From Actinomycetota bacterium (GTDB taxonomy: Bacteria > Actinomycetota > Thermoleophilia > Gaiellales > F1-60-MAGs149), in contig VGBM01000001.1 of assembly GCA_016870485.1 (NCBI GenBank), forward strand, positions 1-64,000: a stretch of DNA of 64,000 nt, read 5' to 3'. Positions 37,035 through 45,696 of the stretch are shown in pieces. The notes beneath the pieces are model-generated. The model was not told where the DNA came from and made no database searches. It saw nothing but the letters and a program-made list of their open reading frames with translations. The position numbers and the translations under genes were made by a program. Every line of letters begins with the position of its first letter. Position 1 is the first letter of the stretch.

Positions 37035-39308
37035 TCAGGCCGCGGTGCGCCGGCCGGACGGCCGCACCCGCAGGAGGCGCGCGAACCGGACGGGCAGGTA
37101 CCAGTTCGCATCGCCCGCGATCTGCATGAAGGCGGGCACGAGGATCATCCGGATCAGGGTCGCGTCGATCAGGATCCCGGCCGCGAGGCCGAGCCCGAAC
37201 TGCTGGAAGGCAGACAGGGAGCCGAGCAGGAAGCCGCCGAAGGCGGCCACGAGGATGATCGCGGCGGCCGAGACGATCCGCCCGGTGCGCTGCAGGCCCT
37301 GGGCGACCGCGTCCGCGTTCGAGAGCCCGCGGTCGTAGAGCTCGCGCATGCGGGTGACGAGGAACACCTCGTAGTCCATCGAGAGCCCGAACAGCATCGC
37401 GAACAGGAAGATCGGGATCCAGGCCTCGATCTGCCCGACCGGCTCGATCCCCGCCCACGCGCCCCAGCCGTCCTGGAAGACCAGCACCAGGAGGCCGTAG
37501 GCCGCGGCCACGCTGAGCACGTTGAGGATCACGGCCTTGAGGGGCAGAAGCAGCGACCGGAACGCCCGCACGAGCAGGATGTAGCTGGTCACGAGCACGA
37601 ACAGGACGAGCCACGGGAAGGCCCCGTAGGCGCGGTCGATGAAGTCGATGCCGGCCGCGGGGCCGCCGCCGACCTGGACGGTCGCCGCGGCGGGGAAGCC
37701 CGCCGCGGGGACGATCTCGGCGCGGATCCGCCGGGCCAGCGCCTGGCTCGACTCGGCACCGTACTGGTCGCGCGAGGCCGCGGTCACGAGGGCGTAGCGA
37801 CCCGTCGGGTCGACGAGGCCGGCGGCGATGGCCTGCCCCCGCGCCGCGGGGGTGTCGCCCTCAGCGAGCAGGTCGGTCGGTGCGGCGACGGCTGTCGGCT
37901 GATCGCCGACCTCGGGGTCGTCGCGCAGGAGCCCGGCGAGCCGCCCGATCGCGGCGGCCTGGTCGGCGGACCAGACGCCGTCGGGCGCGCCCGTGTCGAC
38001 GACGACCTGGGACGGGGCGAGCGGCCCCGCCCCCACCTCGCGCTCGAGCTTGAGCATGCCCTGGACGCTCTCGACCTGGGCGGGCAGCCCGTCGTTCGAG
38101 CCCGGGGTCAGCGAGATCCCGAACGTGGGGACCGCCAGAGCGAGCAGGATCGCGCTCCCCGTCACGAGGAACGGCCACGGCCGGCGCATGATGGCGCCGC
38201 TCAGGCGCACCCAGAAGCCGCGCTCGCCCTCCTCCTCCATGCGCTCGCGCAGAACGCGCCTGGGGACCACGCGCAGGTGGCCGAGCCGGTGCCCGAGGAT
38301 GCTGAGGAGCGCGGGCAGGAGCGTGACGGCGGCGAAGATCGAGATCAGCGGGATCACCAGGCCGCCGACGCCCATCGAGCGGATGAAGGGCAGGGGCAGC
38401 ACGATCAGGCCCGCCAGACCGACGGCCACGGTCAGGCCGCTGAAGACGACGGCGTGGCCCGCGAACCGCATCGTCGGCCGCAGCGCCTCGCGCACGGCGT
38501 CGCGGTCGAGCCGGACGAGCCGCGGCTCCTGGTCGGGCAGGGCGCGCTCGCGCTGGATGCGGTGCATCTCCTCGCGGAAGCGGTAGACGACGAGCAGGGA
38601 GTAGTCGATCGCGATCCCGATGCCGATCAGGGTCACGAGGTTGGTGACGTAGATCGCCATGTCGATCTGGTGGGCCGCGATCCAGACGATGCCGAGCGTC
38701 GTCGGCACCGTGGCCAGGGCGAACACCAAGGGCAGGAACGTCGAGATGATCGTCCCGAAGATGAACAGGAGGACGAACGCGGCGATCGGCACGGCGATCG
38801 CCTCCCCGCGGATCAGGTCGCGGTCGACGACGGGCTGGAGGTCGCGGTTGATCGCGACCTGGCCGCTCAGGTACGCGGTGCCCCCCTCCACCGCCCCGAT
38901 CGCCGTGCGGACGTCCTCCACGCGCAGCTGGGCCGCGGCGGGCTCCAGGGTCGTCCCGATCGCGACGTAGGCGAGCGGCCCCGAGCTCTGGACGGGCCCC
39001 GGCTGGGCGTCGCCGAGCGCGGCCCCGGCGCGGGCGGCCGCGGCCTGCGTCGCCTCGAGGAGCGCCGGCGAGGCGTCCGCGCCGTCCGCGCTCTCGACGA
39101 CGAGCAGGAACGTGGAGTCGCCGCGCTGCCCGAACTCGGTCTCGAGCGTCTCCAGGACCGCCGTGGACTCCGTGTCGGGGAGGTCGAAGCGGTTCGAGAG
39201 CAGGTCCGACAGGTTGCGGCTCGCCACCAGCGAGACCGCGACGAGCACGACCCAGCCGATCACGATCGGCCAGCGCAGGCGGTCGGTGAGGTTGGCGATG
39301 CGCTCCAT
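37035..39308 (-). CDS. MMPL/RND-superfamily transporter
   Basis: 757 aa. It has the duplicated layout of one helix, a large extracytoplasmic loop and five to six helices, twice. Proton-relay motifs are GIGIAIDYSLLVVYRFREE in the first half and FGLSMDYEVFLVTRMRE in the second. Actinobacterial MMPLs export lipids or polyketides. It lies 54 bases downstream of the carotenoid genes in the same direction, so a hydrophobic cargo is plausible but unproven. No clear ribosome-binding site precedes the ATG at 39308. Confidence 0.94.
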   Translation of the reverse strand: MERIANLTDRLRWPIVIGWVVLVAVSLVASRNLSDLLSNRFDLPDTESTAVLETLETEFGQRGDSTFLLVVESADGADASPALLEATQAAAARAGAALGDAQPGPVQSSGPLAYVAIGTTLEPAAAQLRVEDVRTAIGAVEGGTAYLSGQVAINRDLQPVVDRDLIRGEAIAVPIAAFVLLFIFGTIISTFLPLVFALATVPTTLGIVWIAAHQIDMAIYVTNLVTLIGIGIAIDYSLLVVYRFREEMHRIQRERALPDQEPRLVRLDRDAVREALRPTMRFAGHAVVFSGLTVAVGLAGLIVLPLPFIRSMGVGGLVIPLISIFAAVTLLPALLSILGHRLGHLRVVPRRVLRERMEEEGERGFWVRLSGAIMRRPWPFLVTGSAILLALAVPTFGISLTPGSNDGLPAQVESVQGMLKLEREVGAGPLAPSQVVVDTGAPDGVWSADQAAAIGRLAGLLRDDPEVGDQPTAVAAPTDLLAEGDTPAARGQAIAAGLVDPTGRYALVTAASRDQYGAESSQALARRIRAEIVPAAGFPAAATVQVGGGPAAGIDFIDRAYGAFPWLVLFVLVTSYILLVRAFRSLLLPLKAVILNVLSVAAAYGLLVLVFQDGWGAWAGIEPVGQIEAWIPIFLFAMLFGLSMDYEVFLVTRMRELYDRGLSNADAVAQGLQRTGRIVSAAAIILVAAFGGFLLGSLSAFQQFGLGLAAGILIDATLIRMILVPAFMQIAGDANWYLPVRFARLLRVRPSGRRTAA

Positions 39309-39362
39309 TGGGGGACGGCGGGGCGGAATCTCCGCGGACTTTCCTTTCGCAGACGGCCCCGG

Positions 39363-40826
39363 TCAGGCGCAATCGGCGAGCGCGAGCTGCGCCGCGATCT
39401 TGCCGCTGAGGAGGACCAGCGGCAGCCCGCCGCCGGGGTGCGCGCTGCCCGAGGCCAGGTACAGGCGCTCGGCTGCGGGCGAGGCGTTGCGCGGCCGCAG
39501 GAAGGCCGCGCGTGGGCCCATCGAGGCGGTGCCGTAGATCCCGCCGCCGGGGGCGCCCGTCAGCCGCTCGAGGTCGGCCGGGGAGCGGCGCAGAACCACA
39601 CGCGCCCGCCGGCGGGCGTCGAGCCCGAGCGCGTCGAGCCGGTCGAGCAGGTGCTCCTGGTAGCGCTCCGCCTCCGCGTCCCAGTCGACGGGGCCGCTCT
39701 GGGGTGCGTTGACGAGGACGAACCACGACTCGTCGCCCGGCGGGGCGCAGGACGGGTCGGTGGCGGCCGGGTTGCAGAGGTAGATCGTCGGGTCGTGCGG
39801 CGGCTGCGGATCGTCGAAGACATCGGCGAACTCCGCCCGGTAGTCGCGCGGGAAGAAGATGTTGTGGTGCGCGAGGCCTTCTGTCCGCCCCTCGATCCCG
39901 AGCATCAGCACGAAGCCCGACAGGCTCCCGGGCGCGCGCTCGATCGCACGTACCGCCTTGGGCGCGTCGAGGAGCGACCCGTAGAGCGTGGCGGCGTCGC
40001 AGTTGGCGATCACGCAGTCGGCGCGGTGCCGCTCGCCGTCCGCGGTCTCCACGCCGACGGCGCGGCCGTGCTCGACGAGGACGCGCCGCACGGCGGTCCC
40101 GAGCCGCACCTCGGCGTTCCGCTCGACGGCCACGTCGCGCAGCACCTCGGCGATCCGGTGCATCCCGCCCGCCGGGTGCCAGGCCCCGTAGGCCGCCTCG
40201 GCGTACGGGATGACGGCCATTGTCGCGGGCGCGCGGGCCGGGTCGGCGCCGGAATACGTCGCGTAGCGCTCGACGAGCTGGCGCAGCCGCGGGTCGGCGA
40301 AGCGGCGGGCGGCAAAGCGGTCGAGGGTCGTATGGGCGAGGATGTCGCGGGGGTCGACCGGGGTGCCGCTGCGCCGCGCCAGGTCGAGCGGGCCTCCGAG
40401 GGGCTCAGAGAGGAACAGCGGCAGGCTCAGTTCCCAGGTGCGCCGGCCCTGCTCGACGAGGGACCGCCAGGCGTCCCCCGCCCCTGGCTCGAGGGCCTCG
40501 ACGGCGGCGGCCATGGCGTCGGCGTCGCAGTGGCTGTCGAGTTCCGTCCCGTCGGCCCAGCGGTAGCGGCAGAGCGGCGCGACCGGGAGGAGCTCGAGCC
40601 GGTCGGCGAGGTCGACGTCCGCGGCGGCCAGCGTGTCGGCGATCGTGAACGGCATCGTCAGGAGCGATGGGCCCGTGTCGAACGTGTGGCCCGCGGCGCG
40701 CTCGAGCCCGAGCTTGCCGCCGACCCGCTCGCCCGCCTCAAGCACCAGCACCTCCGCCCCCGCCCCGGCGAGGCGCACGGCGGCGCCGAGGCCCCCCACG
40801 CCCGCGCCGATCACGATCGCGCGCAT
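39363..40826 (-). CDS. CrtI/CrtD-family carotenoid desaturase
   Basis: FAD-dependent phytoene desaturase-type enzyme of 487 aa. The nucleotide-binding N-terminus is AIVIGAGVGGLGAAVRLA, followed by EAGERVGGKL and the family C-terminal signature LYLASGSAHPGGGLPLVLLSGK. The partner is a CruF-type hydratase, which elsewhere (Deinococcus, haloarchaea) works with the 3,4-desaturase CrtD, so CrtD is as likely as CrtI. The ATG shares one base with the cruF TGA (TGATG). Confidence 0.88.
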   Translation of the reverse strand: MRAIVIGAGVGGLGAAVRLAGAGAEVLVLEAGERVGGKLGLERAAGHTFDTGPSLLTMPFTIADTLAAADVDLADRLELLPVAPLCRYRWADGTELDSHCDADAMAAAVEALEPGAGDAWRSLVEQGRRTWELSLPLFLSEPLGGPLDLARRSGTPVDPRDILAHTTLDRFAARRFADPRLRQLVERYATYSGADPARAPATMAVIPYAEAAYGAWHPAGGMHRIAEVLRDVAVERNAEVRLGTAVRRVLVEHGRAVGVETADGERHRADCVIANCDAATLYGSLLDAPKAVRAIERAPGSLSGFVLMLGIEGRTEGLAHHNIFFPRDYRAEFADVFDDPQPPHDPTIYLCNPAATDPSCAPPGDESWFVLVNAPQSGPVDWDAEAERYQEHLLDRLDALGLDARRRARVVLRRSPADLERLTGAPGGGIYGTASMGPRAAFLRPRNASPAAERLYLASGSAHPGGGLPLVLLSGKIAAQLALADCA

Positions 40827-41593
40827 CAGCCGGGCTCCCCGGCGCGCAGGCGCAGGAGCGCCGGCACGGCGAACAGGCCCATCGCGACGAAGGAGGCGAT
40901 CGCCACGCCCCAGCCCGCGAAGAAGAGGGCGTGGGCGACGGTCTCGCCGATCCACGTCCACGCGAAGAGGAGCGGCCCGAGGGCGTCGACCAGCGTGCGG
41001 CGGCTCGGCACGTGCGGGACGCGGGCCACGAGCGCCCACCAGCCGAACAGGGCCAGGCCGACGGCGAACCAGCCGAGGAAGTTGACGAGCGGGATCCCCA
41101 CGTAGGCGCCGCCGTTCGGCCACTCCCAGTACCCGATCCCCACCATCTGCGGGTCGAGCGCCACGTCCCACGCGGTCAGGGCGCCGGCGGCGACGACCGC
41201 GCGCACGAGCGGGGTCGAGCCGACCAGCTCCCCGACCCGCCAGGCCGGATAGGCCATCATCGCCCAGGCCAGCGGGATCATGATCGGCACGTCAAGGAGC
41301 TGCGGCTGGAGGCGCTCGGTGTAGAGGTACTCGCTGAACGGGAAGCCCGTGGCCACGCCGATGACCTCCGACAGGTAGCCGACGAGGAAACCGAGCCCCG
41401 CGAGCGACAGCGCGAAGCGCGGCCCGGACCGCGCCCAGGCCGCGGCCACGGAGGCGCCGAGGAAGAGCGCCACCGTCAGCACGGTCATGCGGTCGACCCA
41501 GGCGGCGGGCGCCTGCGGGTAGTAGAGCTGGGCGACCACGAGCAGCGCGAACAGCCCGAGGGCGATCAGGACGGCGGGAGGGCGGCGCGCCAC
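40826..41593 (-). CDS. cruF: CruF-type carotenoid 1,2-hydratase (DUF422)
   Basis: Membrane protein of 255 aa with about seven helices. Family motifs are YLSEVIGVATGFPFSEYLY, AWDVALDPQMV and YWEWPNGGAYVGIPLVNFLG. CruF adds water to acyclic carotenoid ends. I start at the GTG at 41593, because TACCAT lies seven bases before it; the ATG at 41602 sits inside that box. Divergent from ispH, which supplies the isoprenoid precursors. Confidence 0.85.
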   Translation of the reverse strand: MARRPPAVLIALGLFALLVVAQLYYPQAPAAWVDRMTVLTVALFLGASVAAAWARSGPRFALSLAGLGFLVGYLSEVIGVATGFPFSEYLYTERLQPQLLDVPIMIPLAWAMMAYPAWRVGELVGSTPLVRAVVAAGALTAWDVALDPQMVGIGYWEWPNGGAYVGIPLVNFLGWFAVGLALFGWWALVARVPHVPSRRTLVDALGPLLFAWTWIGETVAHALFFAGWGVAIASFVAMGLFAVPALLRLRAGEPG

Positions 41594-41600
41594 GGCCGTC

Positions 41601-41606
41601 ATGGTA
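41601..41606 (-). promoter_or_regulatory. -10 box of leaderless cruF promoter
   Basis: TACCAT on the minus strand, seven bases before the GTG at 41593. It overlaps the ATG that would otherwise be picked as start. Confidence 0.45.
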
Positions 41607-41642
41607 CGGCCGATCGGGTCGCCGCCTGCGATGGTGAAGCGG

Positions 41643-41648
41643 TACCCT
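41643..41648 (+). promoter_or_regulatory. -10 box of leaderless ispH promoter
   Basis: TACCCT ends seven bases before the ispH ATG. Confidence 0.6.
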
Positions 41649-41655
41649 TCGAGCC

Positions 41656-42624
41656 ATGCCCCCCATCGAGCTGATTCTCGCCGCCCCGCGCGGCTACTGC
41701 GCCGGCGTAGATCGGGCCGTGGAGACCGTCGAGCGGGCGCTCGAGCTGCAGGGCGCCCCCGTCTACGTGCGCAAGCAGATAGTGCACAACCTCCACGTGG
41801 TGCGCGACCTCGAGGCGCGCGGCGCGGTCTTCGTCGACGAGGTCGCCGAGGTGCCCGAGGGCGCCACCGTGGTGTTCTCGGCGCACGGCGTCGCGCCGAC
41901 CGTCCACGGCGAGTCCTCGGAGCGGCGCCTCGACGTGATCGACGCCACCTGCCCGCTCGTGACCAAGGTGCACAGCGAGGCGAAGCGCTACGCCCAGCGC
42001 GGCTACCGGATGCTGCTGATCGGCCACGCGGCCCACGAGGAGGTCGTCGGCACGATGGGCGAGGCGCCCGACGCGATAACCCTCGTGGAGACGGAGGCCG
42101 ACGTCCCGCTCCTGCCCGACTACGACCCCGCGCAGCCCCTCGCCTACCTCACGCAGACCACGCTATCGGTCGACGAGACGCGCGGCATCATCGAGGCCCT
42201 GAAGGCGCGCTACCCCTGGATCGTGGCGCCCGCGAAGGACGACATCTGCTACGCCACCTCCAACCGCCAGGCGGCCGTCAAGGAGCTCGCGAAGGCCACG
42301 GACCTGGTGCTGGTGATCGGCTCGGCGAACTCCTCGAACTCCTGCCGGCTGGTCGAGGTCGCGCGCGAGGCGGGCGTGCAGAGCCACCTGATCGAGGATG
42401 AGACGGAGATCGACCCGGCCTGGCTCGAAGGCGTCGAGCGGGTCGGCATCACCTCCGGCGCGTCGGCCCCCGAGCGGCTCGTGCGGCGCGTGATCGGCTG
42501 GTTCGAGGAGCGCCACGGTCCCCTGCCGGTGTCGGAGCTCGAGACCGTCCACGAGGACGTCTCGTTCAACCTGCCGCGCCCGATCCGCCGCGCGCTGGCG
42601 GTCGTCGACGCCGACGACCAGTAA
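41656..42624 (+). CDS. ispH: 4-hydroxy-3-methylbut-2-enyl diphosphate reductase
   Basis: Last step of the MEP pathway, yielding IPP and DMAPP; 322 aa. The three iron-sulfur cysteines are in RGYCAGV (Cys15), DATCPLV (Cys99) and DDICYAT (Cys198). Substrate histidines lie in VHN, SAHGV and the HEEVVGT region, and SNSCRLVEVA follows. Placed back to back with carotenoid genes it fits precursor supply. The TAA stop is rare here. Confidence 0.97.
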   Translation: MPPIELILAAPRGYCAGVDRAVETVERALELQGAPVYVRKQIVHNLHVVRDLEARGAVFVDEVAEVPEGATVVFSAHGVAPTVHGESSERRLDVIDATCPLVTKVHSEAKRYAQRGYRMLLIGHAAHEEVVGTMGEAPDAITLVETEADVPLLPDYDPAQPLAYLTQTTLSVDETRGIIEALKARYPWIVAPAKDDICYATSNRQAAVKELAKATDLVLVIGSANSSNSCRLVEVAREAGVQSHLIEDETEIDPAWLEGVERVGITSGASAPERLVRRVIGWFEERHGPLPVSELETVHEDVSFNLPRPIRRALAVVDADDQ

Positions 42625-42660
42625 CGGCCGTTCACCATGGACACGCCCCGCCGCGCGGCG

Positions 42661-42666
42661 TAGGAT
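42661..42666 (+). promoter_or_regulatory. -10 box of leaderless promoter for the secreted protein
   Basis: TAGGAT ends seven bases before the ATG at 42674. A 12-base CGCCGCGCGGCG palindrome lies directly upstream. Confidence 0.55.
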
Positions 42667-42673
42667 CCGCGCT

Positions 42674-44590
42674 ATGACTCGTCGCCTGCGCGTTCTTACC
42701 CTGGCGATCACGACCCTCGCCGTCGTCGCGTTCCCCGTCGTCGCCTCGGCCCAGAAGGGCAAGAAGGTGACCATCACCGCCAAGCTGACCGGGAGCGCCG
42801 CCTCCATCAGCGGCCTGCGCGTGCTCGTCCTCCCGACCAGAGGCTCGTCGGTCACGGTCACCCCGAAGAGCGGCACGATCACGGCCAAGATCGCCGCGAG
42901 CGCCCTCAACGGCACCTCGCTGCAACTGGTCGCCCGGGACGGCGCCTACGCCGGCCCGGTCCTCCTCAACCGCACGGGGTCGACCGGCGCGACCCGGCTC
43001 GCGGCATCCAAGAAGACGACGATCGCGCTCGGCACGATTCGCGTCTCGAAGGGCTTCGCCACGCTCGTCACCCCCCTCCCGACCACCATGACCCTCGCCA
43101 AGGGCAAGGTCAAGTTGGCCAAGAACGGCGCTCCAGTCGGTGCCGGGCGCCTCGGCCTCGTCAAGACCAAGGGCGCTGGCAAGGCCACCCGCCAGGGCGG
43201 CGGCGGCGGTGGTGGTCAGGGCGGCGGTGGTGGTCAGGGCGGCGGTGGTGGCCAGGGCGGCGGAGGTGGCCAGGGGCAGGGCGGCGGCATCAGCGGCGCT
43301 CCGGGCGGCGCCTGCACCGATAGCAGCTCCGCCGACGCGGGCCCCGGCGGCGACTGCGACGCCGACGGCGTCCCGAACACCGTCGACGTCGACGACAACG
43401 GCAATCTCACCCTGGACGCCGTCGACGCCGTGTCGGCATCGGTCAGCGCCCGCATCAACCCCTGGTCGTCGCTGCGGCCGGCGCTCCAGAACGCCACCAA
43501 TATCTACACGGGCACGACCCGCGACCAGATCAACGCCGCGCTCGGGTCCGCCCCGTCGCAGGAGGTCGGCGCGACCGCCAACCTGCAGCTGGCGTTCTAC
43601 CTCGACCAGCGCTACATCGATCCGCTCGGCTCCACGGCGTTCGACCACCTCTGGATCGACTGCCCGCCGCAGATGACGTGGTGCGCGCCGGGGACGGCCA
43701 CGGCCAGGGTCAGCGGCTTCTCCGAGGCGCCGAGGATCGTGCCGACGGTCGACGCCTACGGCAGCATACCCTGGCAGGACTACACCGGCTCCGAGTGCGT
43801 CCAGGGCCAGCCCTGCGTGGCGACCAACGGCCCCGGCGGCAACGCCATGGTCGAGTTCTACCGCGGCGGTGGAGGCGGCGGGGGCGGGAACGTGCCGACC
43901 TGGGTCGCGTTCGTCAACCCCTACTCCCCCGACACGCTCGGGAGCGTCGTCCCCGGGGACGTGGTCACACTCAACGCGCAGCGCGCGGGAGTCCTGACGC
44001 AGGTGCCGATCACGGTACCCCCGTACTTCGTCACCTCCCCGGCGGTCCAGAGCGCGAACGCCACCTCGTTCACGTACCCGCTCAGCGCCACCTCGCCGGG
44101 CGCGAACCAAAGCACCGCGATCACGCTCGGGGCGGACGGTCTCCTGTCCCTCCGGCTGTGGCGCCCGCAGCGCTTCGCCCTGCCGGGCGAGACGAGCCAG
44201 TACTACGACATCACGGGGCTCCACTGGGGTGCGACGTACGACTTCCTGTCGTCGCCGAACGGGTCGGAGCAGCGCCCGTCGCAGGAGGCGGGCTGCCCGC
44301 TGTCGAGCCTCGTCGGCCTGAAGGAGAAGGCGTACTCGTCCGATCCGCAGGACCCGTTCAACGCGATCGTGCCCGTCGTGGACGCCACCGAGGCCGACTT
44401 CCCGACCGATCTGGCCAACGCGGCGAACGCCGCGATCGGCTTCACGATCAACATCGGCGCCTGCGTCCGCAACGCCGGCAACACGGCCGTCTCGGGCTCG
44501 ATCGCCTCGATCACGGTCCAGGCCGTCGGCGAGCCGATGACGGGCGGCGCGAACCGCTCGAGCATCACGATCTACGTGAGGTTCGCCTAG
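42674..44590 (+). CDS. Large secreted glycine-rich protein of unknown function
   Basis: 638 aa. A Sec signal peptide (LTLAITTLAVVAFPVVASAQ) is followed by a Lys/Thr-rich beta-type region (residues about 27-165), a Gly/Gln linker of QGGGGG repeats (about 175-205), a DCDADGVPNTVDVDDNG stretch like thrombospondin type-3 calcium sites, then about 380 residues of Asn/Thr-rich beta sequence with a second Gly run. Cysteines are few and paired (WIDCPPQMTWC, ECVQGQPC), suggesting disulfides. No enzyme motif seen. It could be a surface, adhesion or matrix protein. Convergent with the glycerate kinase on a shared CTAG. Confidence 0.75.
   Translation: MTRRLRVLTLAITTLAVVAFPVVASAQKGKKVTITAKLTGSAASISGLRVLVLPTRGSSVTVTPKSGTITAKIAASALNGTSLQLVARDGAYAGPVLLNRTGSTGATRLAASKKTTIALGTIRVSKGFATLVTPLPTTMTLAKGKVKLAKNGAPVGAGRLGLVKTKGAGKATRQGGGGGGGQGGGGGQGGGGGQGGGGGQGQGGGISGAPGGACTDSSSADAGPGGDCDADGVPNTVDVDDNGNLTLDAVDAVSASVSARINPWSSLRPALQNATNIYTGTTRDQINAALGSAPSQEVGATANLQLAFYLDQRYIDPLGSTAFDHLWIDCPPQMTWCAPGTATARVSGFSEAPRIVPTVDAYGSIPWQDYTGSECVQGQPCVATNGPGGNAMVEFYRGGGGGGGGNVPTWVAFVNPYSPDTLGSVVPGDVVTLNAQRAGVLTQVPITVPPYFVTSPAVQSANATSFTYPLSATSPGANQSTAITLGADGLLSLRLWRPQRFALPGETSQYYDITGLHWGATYDFLSSPNGSEQRPSQEAGCPLSSLVGLKEKAYSSDPQDPFNAIVPVVDATEADFPTDLANAANAAIGFTINIGACVRNAGNTAVSGSIASITVQAVGEPMTGGANRSSITIYVRFA
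43202..43273 (+). repeat. Four tandem 18-base repeats coding QGGGGG
   Basis: Units of GGCGGCGGTGGTGGTCAG, the last two with silent changes. They encode the flexible Gly/Gln linker of the secreted protein and are prone to length change. Confidence 0.85.
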
Positions 44591-45696
44591 GCGTCGCGCA
44601 GCGTGCAGACGGCGCGGGCGGCCGATCGCAGGTCGCCCGCGCTGGCGCGCAGCGCGGCCCGCATCGGCTTGGCGCCGCGCCCGACGCCGAGGACGGCGCT
44701 GGCACCCGTGGCGTAGAGCGCGTCGACGTCGTCGTCGACGCGGCCGCCGAGGACGACGCAGGGCACGCCCGCGGCGTAGGCCGCGCCTGCGACCCGCGCC
44801 ACGGTCTTGCCGGTGGCGCTCTGCGCGTCGACAGAGCCCTCGGCGGTGAGAACGAGCCCGGCGCTGGCGAGCCGTTCGTGGAAGCCCGTCTCCCGCATCA
44901 CGAGGAGCGCCCCGGGCTCCGGCTCCGCGTCGAGCAGGAAGCAGGCGGCGCCGAGCCCGCCGGCGGCGCCGGCACCCGGGCGTCGGGCCCGCTCGCCGTA
45001 GAGGTCCGCGAGGCGGGCGAGGCCCTCGTCGAGGACGCGCACCTGCTCGGGGCTCGCGCCCTTCTGCGGCCCGAAGACCGGGGCCGCCCCGGTCGGTCCG
45101 GCGAGCGGGCTGTCGACGTCGACCGCGACCACGATGTCGGTTTCCCGGAGTCGCGGGTCGAGGCCGGACGGGTCGATCGCCCGCACGCGCGGGACGTCCT
45201 CGCCGCGACCGGCGAGCGGGGCGCCCTGGCCGTCATAGGCGCGCAGCCCGAGCCCGACGAGTAGGCCGAGCCCGCCGTCGACGGTGGCCGAGCCGCCCAG
45301 CCCCACGACGATCCGCGGCGCGCCGAGGTCGAGGGCGCGCAGGACCAGGGGCGCGATGCCGGCGCTCGAAGCGCGCATGACGTCGCGGCGCTGGCGCGGG
45401 ATGTGCATCAGCCCGTTGGCCTCCGCCCCCTCCACGACGCAGGTGTCGTCCGGCAGGACGCCCAGCATCGCGGTGCGCGGGCGGCCGAGCGCGTCGGTGG
45501 TGGACACCGGCTCGCGGCGGCCGCCGCGGGCGCGCACGATCGCGTCGCAGGTGCCCTCGCCGCCGTCGGCGAGCGGGTGCTCGAGGGCCTCCCAGCCGGC
45601 GTCGCGGCAGCCGGCCGCAAGCGCGGCGGCGGCCTGCGGGGCGTCGAGGGCCCCGCGCAGCTTATCGGGGGCGCAGAGGGCGATGCGCGCGGTCAT
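44587..45696 (-). CDS. Glycerate kinase (GlxK/GarK family)
   Basis: Phosphorylates D-glycerate; 369 aa. Motifs are LCAPDKLRGALDA at the N-terminus, PLADGGEGTCDAIV, GLGGSATVDGGLGLL and GAGAAGGLGAACF. APDKLRG replaces the common APDSFKG. The ATG overlaps the ureC TGA (ATGA), so it is made together with the urease-like proteins, an uncommon link that might join ureido-compound breakdown with glyoxylate/glycerate use (inference). Confidence 0.92.
   Translation of the reverse strand: MTARIALCAPDKLRGALDAPQAAAALAAGCRDAGWEALEHPLADGGEGTCDAIVRARGGRREPVSTTDALGRPRTAMLGVLPDDTCVVEGAEANGLMHIPRQRRDVMRASSAGIAPLVLRALDLGAPRIVVGLGGSATVDGGLGLLVGLGLRAYDGQGAPLAGRGEDVPRVRAIDPSGLDPRLRETDIVVAVDVDSPLAGPTGAAPVFGPQKGASPEQVRVLDEGLARLADLYGERARRPGAGAAGGLGAACFLLDAEPEPGALLVMRETGFHERLASAGLVLTAEGSVDAQSATGKTVARVAGAAYAAGVPCVVLGGRVDDDVDALYATGASAVLGVGRGAKPMRAALRASAGDLRSAARAVCTLRDA

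Noticed and set aside
41593-41602. ATG at 41602 as the cruF start
   Set aside because: It overlaps the TACCAT box; the GTG at 41593 fits the window's leaderless pattern. Not proven.
42655-42673. GGATCCG before the secreted protein as a Shine-Dalgarno
   Set aside because: It is part of TAGGAT at the fixed -10 distance seen at 16 other genes.
43202-43273. Possible CRISPR or other structured array
   Set aside because: The repeats are short, in frame, without spacers, and encode a Gly/Gln linker.
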